From Caballeronia turbans (GTDB lineage Bacteria > Pseudomonadota > Gammaproteobacteria > Burkholderiales > Burkholderiaceae), in the NCBI GenBank assembly GCA_001544655.2, contig FCOD02000010.1, positions 1-64,000 on the forward strand: a stretch of 64,000 bases of DNA, given 5' to 3'. Below, in pieces: positions 52,610 to 59,898 of this stretch. The position numbers were made by a program, and so were the translations under genes. Numbering within the stretch: the first letter of the stretch is position 1; each line of letters begins with the position of its first letter. The notes under the pieces were generated by a model, which was not told the DNA's origin, made no database searches, and worked only from the letters and a program-made list of their open reading frames with translations.

Positions 52610-54394
52610 ATGTTTCCCAATCTCCTGCATCCGCGCGGCTACATGGGCGCGCTGGCGCTCCTCGCGCTGCTCGCGGTACCGTTCGCGCTGCAATCGCCGT
52701 TCGCCTTTCATCTTGCCGTGCTCGTATGCATCTTCGGTGCGCTCGCGACGGCGTGGAACATCGTCGGCGGCTTCGCCGGGCAGCTTTCGCTCGGACACGC
52801 GGTGTTCTACGGCATCGGCTCGTATGCGGCGACGCTGCTCGTCATCGACTTCGGCATCACGCCGTGGCTCGGCATGTTCGCGGGCGCCGCGATTTCGGCG
52901 GCGGCGGCGATCGTCATCGCCTATCCGACGCTGCGTCTGCGCGGGCCGTTCTTCGCGCTCGCCACCATCGCGTTTCTGGAAGTGTGCCGGCTGCTCACCG
53001 TGCACGAGGAAAGCTGGACGGGCGGATCGGCGGGCCTGAACGTGCCGCTCAATATCGGCCTCCAATGGATGGTATTCCGCGAAAAGTGGGCGTATCTGCT
53101 GATCGCGTTCGGCTTTCTGCTGGTGACGCTGTGGGCCGCGTGGCTCATCCGCCGCTCGCGCTTCGGCTTCTATCTGATCGCCGTGCGCGAGCGCGAGGAT
53201 GCGGCGCGCGCCGTCGGCGTGAACGCGGTCAAGGTGAAGATCGGCGCGGCGGTGATCTCGGCCGTGCTGACGAGCATGATCGGTTCCTTTCATGCGATGT
53301 ATCTCACCTTCATCGATCCGTCCGCCGCGTTCTCGCTGGAACTGTCGGTCCAGATCGCGATGTTCGCGCTCATCGGCGGGCTCGGCAGCGTGGCCGGACC
53401 GCTTGCGGGCGCCGTGCTCGTGCTGCCGATCGCCGAACTCGCGCGCGGCTGGCTCAGCTCGTTCGGCAGCGGCACGCACGGCTTCGTCTACGGCGTCGTG
53501 CTGGTGCTCGTCGTACTGTTCATTCCGCGCGGGCTCGTCGGGCATCTGGGCGCTTACGTGCTGCGCTTCATCGACCGTCTGCCCGGCGCGCGCACGCCGG
53601 CGCCCGAACCGGCGAAGTCGATCGCGCCCGCCGATGCCCTGCCGCTCGGCACGCCCTTGCTGAAGGCGGAGCATCTGAAGAAGCGCTTCGGCGGCCTCGT
53701 CGCCACCGACGACGTGTCCCTCACGCTGCATGCCGGGGAGATTCTCGGCGTGATCGGCCCGAACGGCGCGGGCAAGACCACCGTCTTCAATCAGCTCTCG
53801 GGCTTCATTCGCCCGAACGAAGGCATCGTCAAGATCCGACTCGCCGATGGCACCTGGGCCGAGCCGCGCACGCCCGATGCTTTCGCGAAGGACGGCATCG
53901 GCCGCACGTTCCAGATCGCGCAGCCGTTCGCGGGCCTCTCGGTGCTGGAGAACATCATGCTCGGCGCGTTCATGCATACGCGGGTGCGCATGGAAGCGGA
54001 ATCCATCGCACGCGAAGTCGCGGAGATCACCGACCTCACATCGTTGCTCGATACCGAAGCGCGCAGCCTGACCGTCGGCGGCATGAAACGTCTCGAAGTG
54101 GCGCGCGCGCTCGCCACGCGTCCGCGCGCGCTCCTGCTCGACGAAGTGATGGCCGGCCTCAATCCCGCCGACATCGCGCGCGCGATCAGCATGGTGCGGC
54201 GCATCCGCGAATCGGGCATCGCCGTGCTGATGATCGAGCACATGATGCAGGCGACGATGGCACTGTCGGACCGCATCATCGTCATCAATGCCGGGCGCAT
54301 GCTGAAGGAAGGGAAGCCGTCCGATGTCGTCAACGATCCTGAGGTGATTCAGGCCTATCTCGGCAAGGGGTATCTCGATGCTCAAGCTGCATAA
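52610..54394 (+). CDS. LivM-LivG fusion: ABC permease joined to ATP-binding protein
   Basis: 594 residues in one uninterrupted frame. Residues 1-320 are a LivM-like permease (ATAWNIVGGFAGQLSLGHAV, FYGIGSYAATLLVIDFGI; FALIGGLGSVAGPLAGAVLV). After a Pro/Ala linker (ARTPAPEPAKSIAPADALP), residues 350-594 are a LivG-like ATPase: Walker A IGPNGAGKTTVFNQLSG, Walker B ALLLDEVMAGLNPADIARAI, switch VLMIEHMMQATMALSDR. The signature is SLTVGGMKRLEVARALA rather than the usual LSYGxQR. The fusion locks one ATPase to one permease. The end overlaps livF by 17 bases. Confidence 0.94.
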   Translation: MFPNLLHPRGYMGALALLALLAVPFALQSPFAFHLAVLVCIFGALATAWNIVGGFAGQLSLGHAVFYGIGSYAATLLVIDFGITPWLGMFAGAAISAAAAIVIAYPTLRLRGPFFALATIAFLEVCRLLTVHEESWTGGSAGLNVPLNIGLQWMVFREKWAYLLIAFGFLLVTLWAAWLIRRSRFGFYLIAVREREDAARAVGVNAVKVKIGAAVISAVLTSMIGSFHAMYLTFIDPSAAFSLELSVQIAMFALIGGLGSVAGPLAGAVLVLPIAELARGWLSSFGSGTHGFVYGVVLVLVVLFIPRGLVGHLGAYVLRFIDRLPGARTPAPEPAKSIAPADALPLGTPLLKAEHLKKRFGGLVATDDVSLTLHAGEILGVIGPNGAGKTTVFNQLSGFIRPNEGIVKIRLADGTWAEPRTPDAFAKDGIGRTFQIAQPFAGLSVLENIMLGAFMHTRVRMEAESIAREVAEITDLTSLLDTEARSLTVGGMKRLEVARALATRPRALLLDEVMAGLNPADIARAISMVRRIRESGIAVLMIEHMMQATMALSDRIIVINAGRMLKEGKPSDVVNDPEVIQAYLGKGYLDAQAA

Positions 54395-55082
54395 CGTCTC
54401 GGCCGGCTACGGCAAGAGCGAAGTTCTGCGCGGCGTCTCGCTCGATGTGCAGGAAGGCGAGATCGTCACGCTCGTCGGCGCGAACGGCGCGGGCAAGACC
54501 ACGACCCTGAAGACGCTGTGCGGCATCGTCGCGGCGCGCGGCGGCAGCATCACGTTTCAGGGACAGGAGCTCGTCGGCAGATCGTCGCACGACATCGTCG
54601 CGATGGGTGTCACGATGATTCCGGAAGGCCGTCAGCTTTTCCCTTTCCTGAGCGTCGAAGAGAACCTGCTGATGGGCGCGTTTCGTCACGCCGCACGCGG
54701 CGCGCGGCGCGAACGCATGGACGAAGTGCTCGAACTCTTTCCGCGCGTGCGCGAGCGTCTCACGCAGCTGGCCGGATCGCTGTCGGGCGGCGAGCAGCAA
54801 ATGGTCGCCATTGCGCGCGGCATGATGTCCGCGCCAAAGCTCTTGATCTTCGACGAACCGTCGCTCGGCCTTTCGCCCCTGCTCGTCGAGCAGATGTTCG
54901 AAGTGGTCGGCACGGTGGCGGCGCGCGGCGTGACGGTGCTGCTCGTCGAACAGAACGTGTTCCATACGCTCAAGCTCGCGAACCGCGGATACGTGCTGGA
55001 AAACGGCGCCATCGCGCTTTCCGGAACGGGCGCAGAATTGCTCGATAGTCCCCACGTGCGGCGCGCCTATCTCGGTCATTGA
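54378..55082 (+). CDS. Liv-type ABC transporter ATP-binding protein (LivF-like)
   Basis: 234 residues, usual LivF length, start overlapping the previous gene. Walker A LVGANGAGKTTTLKTLCGIV, the LivF-specific MIPEGRQLFPFLSVEENLLM, signature LSGGEQQMVAIARGMMSAPK, Walker B LLIFDEPSLGLSPLLVEQM, switch VLLVEQNVFHTLKLANRGYV. It is the second ATPase of the importer and is not fused. Confidence 0.95.
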   Translation: MLKLHNVSAGYGKSEVLRGVSLDVQEGEIVTLVGANGAGKTTTLKTLCGIVAARGGSITFQGQELVGRSSHDIVAMGVTMIPEGRQLFPFLSVEENLLMGAFRHAARGARRERMDEVLELFPRVRERLTQLAGSLSGGEQQMVAIARGMMSAPKLLIFDEPSLGLSPLLVEQMFEVVGTVAARGVTVLLVEQNVFHTLKLANRGYVLENGAIALSGTGAELLDSPHVRRAYLGH

Positions 55083-55127
55083 TCGCCGATCCGACGCATC
55101 GCATTCAGAAACCACGGAGAAAAACTC

Positions 55128-55664
55128 ATGCAAACCGAAGTGAAGCCCGACGAACAGGTCATCGCCTACCAGTTGCAGCAAGTGCCGTACATGTCGAAGG
55201 ATCTCGTGCACGGCGGCGTCATGACCGCCTGGCTCGAAGACGACAAGCTGTGGGTCCCCGCGACCGAAACCGTGTCGTTCAAGCCGCTCATCCTCAACGC
55301 GAGCCAGGGCTATTACGTGAATCTGCTGCGCGTGCGCGGCAGCGGGGTCGTGTCGCGTCATCGTCATAGCGGCGCCGTTCATGCGATGGTGCTCAAGGGC
55401 CGCTGGTACTACCTCGAACACGACTGGGTCGCGGAACAAGGCGGCTATGCGTTCGAGCCCGCGGGCGAAACGCACACGCTCTTCGTGCCCGAGGACGTGC
55501 CCGAGATGATCACCTGGTTCCACGTGACCGGCGGCTACACATATGTCGATCCGCAAGGCGTCGCGCAAGGTTACGAGGACGTCTTCACGAAGATCGAAGC
55601 GGCGCGCAGGCACTACGCGTCGATCGGTCTGCCCGCCGATTACATCGAATCGATCATCCGTTGA
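55128..55664 (+). CDS. Cupin, 2,4'-dihydroxyacetophenone dioxygenase-like
   Basis: 178 residues, ACGGAG upstream. A single cupin barrel. Metal ligands are suggested by VSRHRHSGAVHAMVLKGRWY (His residues) and by FEPAGETHTLFVPEDV (Glu and His). The segment LEHDWVAEQGGYAFEPAGET and HVTGGYTYVDPQG, GYEDVFTK at the C-terminus resemble 2,4'-dihydroxyacetophenone dioxygenase (DAD), a non-haem iron enzyme that splits the C-C bond of an alpha-hydroxyketone side chain. I infer an oxygenase on a related hydroxyketone or diketone; the true substrate is not known. It follows the importer genes directly. Confidence 0.85.
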   Translation: MQTEVKPDEQVIAYQLQQVPYMSKDLVHGGVMTAWLEDDKLWVPATETVSFKPLILNASQGYYVNLLRVRGSGVVSRHRHSGAVHAMVLKGRWYYLEHDWVAEQGGYAFEPAGETHTLFVPEDVPEMITWFHVTGGYTYVDPQGVAQGYEDVFTKIEAARRHYASIGLPADYIESIIR

Positions 55665-55669
55665 ACGTC

Positions 55670-56680
55670 ATGACATCCACTCTTCCTGCATCGATGCAAT
55701 ATATCGATCACGGCACGGGCGGCGCGCCCGACTGCATGCGGCTCGTGCAAGGACCGCTGCCCTCGCCGGGCCCGAACGACGTGCTGATCGAAGTCGCCTA
55801 CGCGGGCGTGAACCGCCCGGACGTACTGCAGCGCTCGGGCTCCTATCCGCCGCCGCCGGGCGCATCGCCGCATTTGGGGCTCGAGGTGTCGGGGCGCGTC
55901 GTCGCGACAAGCGCGGGCATCACGCAATGGCGCGCGGGCGATGAAGTCTGTGCGCTCGTGCCAGGCGGCGGTTACGCGCAATACTGCATCACGGATGCAT
56001 CGCATTGTCTGCCGGTGCCCGAAGGCCTCACGCTGCTTCAGGCCGCGGCCTTGCCCGAAACCTACTTCACCGTGTGGACCAACGTATTCGAGCGCGGCCG
56101 CCTGCAGGCGGGCGAGACGTTTCTCGTGCACGGCGGATCGAGCGGCATCGGACTGACCGCGATCCAGCTCGCGCACGCGTTCGGCGCGCGCGTCATCACG
56201 ACCGTCGGCAACACGGAAAAAGCGCAGGCGTGCCGCGAAGCGGGCGCGGATCACGCGATCAACTATCGCGATGAAGATTTCGTCGATGCCGTCGCGAAGC
56301 TCACCGATGGCGAGGGCGTGAACATCATCCTCGACATGGTCGGCGGCGACTACATCGCGCGCAACATCCGCGCGCTCGCGCTCGAAGGCCGGCTCGTGCA
56401 GATCGCCTTTCTCGAAGGCAGCCGCATCGAACTGGATGCCATGCCGATCATGCTGCGCCGCCTCACCTTCACGGGCTCCACCTTGCGCGCGCGCAGCATC
56501 GAACAGAAAGCGGCGATCGCGCAGGCGCTGCACGCCCACGTGTGGCCGCTGCTCGAAAGGGGCCGCGCGCTGCCGGTGATTCATCGCGTGCTGCCTTTTG
56601 CGGACGTGCAGGCCGCGCACGAGCTGATGGAATCGAGCAAGCATATCGGCAAGATCATGCTGAAAGTGGGAGACCAATGA
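55670..56680 (+). CDS. NAD(P)H:quinone oxidoreductase, zinc-independent MDR family (PIG3-like)
   Basis: 336 residues from the ATG at 55670; a TTG at 55661 would add three. GroES-like start (DVLIEVAYAGVNRPDVLQRS, GSYPPPPGASPHLGLEVSGR), dinucleotide site TFLVHGGSSGIGLTAIQLAH, and the family's EGVNIILDMVGGDYIARNIR. No catalytic-zinc residues, as expected for quinone/enone reductases of the p53-inducible PIG3 type. It probably reduces an enone or quinone intermediate of the pathway. No ribosome binding site is visible; translation may depend on coupling to the cupin gene, which ends within 6 bases. Confidence 0.92.
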   Translation: MTSTLPASMQYIDHGTGGAPDCMRLVQGPLPSPGPNDVLIEVAYAGVNRPDVLQRSGSYPPPPGASPHLGLEVSGRVVATSAGITQWRAGDEVCALVPGGGYAQYCITDASHCLPVPEGLTLLQAAALPETYFTVWTNVFERGRLQAGETFLVHGGSSGIGLTAIQLAHAFGARVITTVGNTEKAQACREAGADHAINYRDEDFVDAVAKLTDGEGVNIILDMVGGDYIARNIRALALEGRLVQIAFLEGSRIELDAMPIMLRRLTFTGSTLRARSIEQKAAIAQALHAHVWPLLERGRALPVIHRVLPFADVQAAHELMESSKHIGKIMLKVGDQ

Positions 56681-56681
56681 C

Positions 56682-57443
56682 ATGCGGCACGACAAGCGCG
56701 TGGTTCTGATCACGGGCGGCAGCGGCGGCATCGGCGAGGCGCTCGTCGAGCGCTATGCGCGAGATGGCGCGGCGGTCGGCATCGTCGACGTCAATGAGGA
56801 AACGGGCGCGGCGCTCGCACAGCGTCTCACCGGTGCGGGCCTGCGCGTGCATTTCGCGCACGCCGACGTCGGCGATTTCGCCGCGTGCGAGGCCGCATGC
56901 CGCGCGATCGAAGCGGCGCTCGGTCCGGTCGATACACTCGTCAACAACGCGGGCATCTCGCCGAAGCACGCAGGCAAGCCGATGCCGATCTGGCAGATGG
57001 CGCCCGACGAATGGCGCCGCGTGACGGACGTGAACGTGAACAGCGTCTTCAACTTCTGCCGCATCCTTGCGCCGGGCATGGTGGAGCGGCGCTTCGGGCG
57101 CATCGTGTCGATGTCGTCGGTGGCGGGCAAGGCGTATCTCGACATCGTCGCCGCGCATTACAGCACGACGAAGGCCGCGCTGATCGGCATGACGCGGCAT
57201 CTCGCGGGCGAGCTCGGACCGCACGGCATCACGGTGAACGCAATCGCGCCGGGGCGCATCGATACGCCGCTCGTGCGCGGCGTCGCGCGCGAAGCCAACG
57301 AAAAGGTCGCACAGGAAACGCCGTTGCGACGCCTCGGCGCGCCTGACGAAGTGGCATCGACGTGTCTCTTCCTCACGTCCGACGAAGCTGCGTTCGTCAC
57401 CGGACAAGTGATCGATGTCGCCGGCGGATGGCTGATGACATGA
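56682..57443 (+). CDS. Short-chain dehydrogenase/reductase (FabG-like)
   Basis: 253 residues, one base after the previous stop. Cofactor motif VVLITGGSGGIGEALVERYA with an acidic residue at the end of strand 2 (GIVDVNEE) that favours NAD; NAG in TLVNNAGISPKHAG; catalytic Ser in SMSSVAGKAY, Tyr/Lys in AAHYSTTKAALIGMT; C-terminus FVTGQVIDVAGGWLM. It would oxidise a secondary alcohol or reduce a ketone, for example producing the hydroxyketone attacked by the cupin (inference). Confidence 0.94.
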   Translation: MRHDKRVVLITGGSGGIGEALVERYARDGAAVGIVDVNEETGAALAQRLTGAGLRVHFAHADVGDFAACEAACRAIEAALGPVDTLVNNAGISPKHAGKPMPIWQMAPDEWRRVTDVNVNSVFNFCRILAPGMVERRFGRIVSMSSVAGKAYLDIVAAHYSTTKAALIGMTRHLAGELGPHGITVNAIAPGRIDTPLVRGVAREANEKVAQETPLRRLGAPDEVASTCLFLTSDEAAFVTGQVIDVAGGWLMT

Positions 57444-58552
57444 CGAATGCGCTCTGGCGGACCATCGGCTTTCCGGGGCGATATACGCAGGGTCCGGGCG
57501 CGCTGGCCGCGCTCGGCTCGACGCTCGCGGAGCTCGGCGCGCGCCGCGCGTTCGTGCTCGTCGATGGCGCGGTAGCCGCCCGCGTGTCGGCTGACGTCAC
57601 GCAATCGCTCGAAGAAGCGCGCGTCGCCCCGCACATCGCGGCGTTTCCGGGCGAATGCACGGCGGCGGTCATCGCGAAGCTGAGCGACGAAGCGCGCAAA
57701 GCACACGCCGATGCCGTCGTGGCAATCGGCGGCGGCAAGACCATCGACACCGCGAAGGGCGTTGCGCGGGCGCTGAACGTGCCGATCGTGGTCGCGCCGT
57801 CCGCCGCGTCGAGCGATGCGCCGACGAGCCGCCTCATCATCCTGTATGACGAGGCGCATCGTGTTGCCGGCATCGAGATGCTGCCGCGCAATCCCGATGC
57901 CGTGATCGTCGATACCGCGCTGATCGCCGCCGCGCCCGCGCGTCTGTTCGCGGCCGGCATCGGCGATGCGCTGAGCAAGAAGTACGAAGCCGCGCAATGT
58001 CAGCGCGCCGCCGGTCTGAATTCATACGGCACGCCGCCGCTGCCGGGCGCCTTGCTGCTCACGCGCGCGACGCTTGCCACCTTGCTCGACGACGGCGCGC
58101 GCGCCTACGCCGATGTCGGGCGCGGCGACCTCACCGATGCCGTCGAACGCGTGGTTGAAGCGACCGTGCTTTTGAGCGGCGTCGGCTTCGAAAGCGGGGG
58201 GCTGTCGCTCGCGCACGCGCTGATTCGCGGTCTCACGGCGATCCCCGCGATGGCCTCGATGATGCACGGCGAACTGGTCGCGTTCGGCACGCTTGTACAA
58301 TTGTTCGTCGAGGATTCATCGCCCGAGGACATTGAACCGTTGGCCACGCTTATGACCGCAGTCGGATTGCCGCTCACGCTCGCGCAACTGGGGCAGCACG
58401 CCCCGCTCACATCCGTGGAGCTGTCGCTCATCGCCGAGGCGACGCTCGCCACGCGCTACAGCCGGCACATGATGCCGCCATTGACGGCGCAAAGGCTGAT
58501 CGAAGGCATCGCTCGCGCCGATGCATACGGACGCACGCGCAGCGCGCCATGA
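57440..58552 (+). CDS. Iron-containing alcohol dehydrogenase, glycerol dehydrogenase-like
   Basis: 370 residues from the ATG at 57440, which overlaps the SDR stop. NAD site AVVAIGGGKTIDTAKGVARA; APSAASSDAPTSRLIILYDE (typical of GldA); metal-ligand region GLSLAHALIRGLTAIPAMAS, MMHGELVAFGTLVQLF with His residues. GldA-type enzymes oxidise vicinal diols such as glycerol to hydroxyketones. Next to a hydroxyketone-cleaving-type cupin, a diol or hydroxyketone substrate is an attractive guess. The LacI gene overlaps its end by 4 bases. Confidence 0.92.
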   Translation: MTNALWRTIGFPGRYTQGPGALAALGSTLAELGARRAFVLVDGAVAARVSADVTQSLEEARVAPHIAAFPGECTAAVIAKLSDEARKAHADAVVAIGGGKTIDTAKGVARALNVPIVVAPSAASSDAPTSRLIILYDEAHRVAGIEMLPRNPDAVIVDTALIAAAPARLFAAGIGDALSKKYEAAQCQRAAGLNSYGTPPLPGALLLTRATLATLLDDGARAYADVGRGDLTDAVERVVEATVLLSGVGFESGGLSLAHALIRGLTAIPAMASMMHGELVAFGTLVQLFVEDSSPEDIEPLATLMTAVGLPLTLAQLGQHAPLTSVELSLIAEATLATRYSRHMMPPLTAQRLIEGIARADAYGRTRSAP

Positions 58553-59580
58553 AGCCGACCCGCGCCACGCTCGCCGATGTCGCGCGGCTCGCGGGCGTAT
58601 CGCTCGGCAGCGCGTCGCGGGCCTTGTCCGTACCGGACCAGGTCAAGCCGCAGACGCTTGCGAACGTGCAGCGCGCCGTCGAACAACTCGGCTACGTGCG
58701 AAACGGCGCGGCGCAGGCGCTCGCCTCACGCAAGACGCGCACGGTCGCGGCCATCTATCCGACGCTCAATAACCCCATTTACGCCGATTCCATTCAGGCG
58801 CTCCAACAAACGCTGTGGGGCTATGGATATCAGTTGCTGATTGCGAGTCACGAATACAAGCCGGCGCGCGAACTCGAGGTGCTGCGCGCGATTCTCGAGC
58901 GCGGCGTGGACGGGCTCGTGCTCGTCGGCACCGATCATCCTCCCGAAGTCTTCGCGCTCACGCGTCAATACGACTTGCCCTATGTGCTTACCTGGTCGGT
59001 GGACGAAACGCAGTATCCGCACTGCGTCGGCTTCTCGAACTTCGAGGCCGCTTACCAGTTGGCACGGCGCATCGTCGGATTCGGGCATCGGCGCGTGGCC
59101 ATGTGCGGCGGCTCCACGTTCGGAAATGAACGCGTGCGCGCGCGGCAGGCAGGCACGCGCGCCGCGCTCAGGGAAGCAGGCCTCGACCTGAGACCCGAAT
59201 GGATCGTGGAAGCACCGTTCACGTTCGAAGGCGGACGGCAGGCGCTGCGCGAACTCTGGGACGGCGAAGTGCACCCCAGCGTCGTGATATGCGGCACGGA
59301 TCTGCAGGCCATCGGGCTGCTCGACGAATGCCGCGCGAAAGGCATTCGCGTACCCGAAGATCTTTCGGTGACCGGGTTCGACGACATCGAACAGGCACGG
59401 CTCACTCAGCCGCCGCTGACGACGGTGCGCGTGCCATCGCTGGAGATCGGCGCTCGCGCGGCACGGCATCTGATGGCGCTGATCGACGGCAAGGACGGTG
59501 ACAATGAACTCGTGCTCGAAGCGCCCGTTGTGGAACGGGGCACGCTTTCGGAGCCCGCGCAAGGCGAGTCGGAAGTCTGA
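58549..59580 (+). CDS. LacI-family transcriptional regulator
   Basis: 343 residues, last gene of the operon, start overlapping the dehydrogenase stop. Helix-turn-helix ATLADVARLAGVSLGSASRA, hinge YVRNGAAQALASRKTRTVAA, then a periplasmic-binding-protein-like effector domain (IYPTLNNPIYADSIQALQQT; VDGLVLVGTDHPPEVFAL; VVICGTDLQAIGLLDECRAK; LSVTGFDDIEQARLTQPPLT). It very likely binds the two identical palindromes upstream of the operon, giving negative autoregulation. Confidence 0.94.
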   Translation: MKPTRATLADVARLAGVSLGSASRALSVPDQVKPQTLANVQRAVEQLGYVRNGAAQALASRKTRTVAAIYPTLNNPIYADSIQALQQTLWGYGYQLLIASHEYKPARELEVLRAILERGVDGLVLVGTDHPPEVFALTRQYDLPYVLTWSVDETQYPHCVGFSNFEAAYQLARRIVGFGHRRVAMCGGSTFGNERVRARQAGTRAALREAGLDLRPEWIVEAPFTFEGGRQALRELWDGEVHPSVVICGTDLQAIGLLDECRAKGIRVPEDLSVTGFDDIEQARLTQPPLTTVRVPSLEIGARAARHLMALIDGKDGDNELVLEAPVVERGTLSEPAQGESEV

Positions 59581-59663
59581 TCGGACCGCTCAGCCCATGT
59601 TGTCGCATAGAATCGCCCAGCTCGCGCAGCCGTGGCGCGAGCGGCCGCACCATCCTTTCCCAG

Positions 59664-59849
59664 ATGCGACTCACGCCCGAGGAATCGCGGCGTTGTCTCG
59701 TCGTTTCCGAACAGGACCTGGAGGCGGTGACGAACGACATCGAACGAATTCGCGCCAGGGGATTCGGCACGCGCCATCACGAATTGATCGAGGGCACCGT
59801 AGTCGGCGCAGCGCCGTTCTTCAACAGCGCCAATCAGGTAGCGGGTTAG
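59664..59849 (+). pseudogene. IclR-family regulator fragment (effector-domain piece)
   Basis: A short frame reads MRLTPEESRRCLVVSEQDLE, VTNDIERIRARGFGTRHHEL, IEGTVVGAAPFFNSANQVAG, then a stop. The order (short helix, L-x-x-x-I-x-x-I-R-x-x-G-F, then G-x-x-x-x-A-A-P-x-F-N) is that of the C-terminal IclR effector domain. No start, helix-turn-helix or end is present. The assignment is moderate, as the piece is only about 60 residues. Confidence 0.5.
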
Positions 59850-59898
59850 ATATGCGTTTTTGGCCCCGGCGTCCGGGTCACGGAAGAGATCTTCGACC

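Noticed and set aside
52595-54385. 596-codon open frame antisense to the LivM-LivG fusion
   Set aside because: Arg/His/Asp-rich shadow without ribosome binding site or recognisable domain; the plus-strand product has complete ABC motifs.
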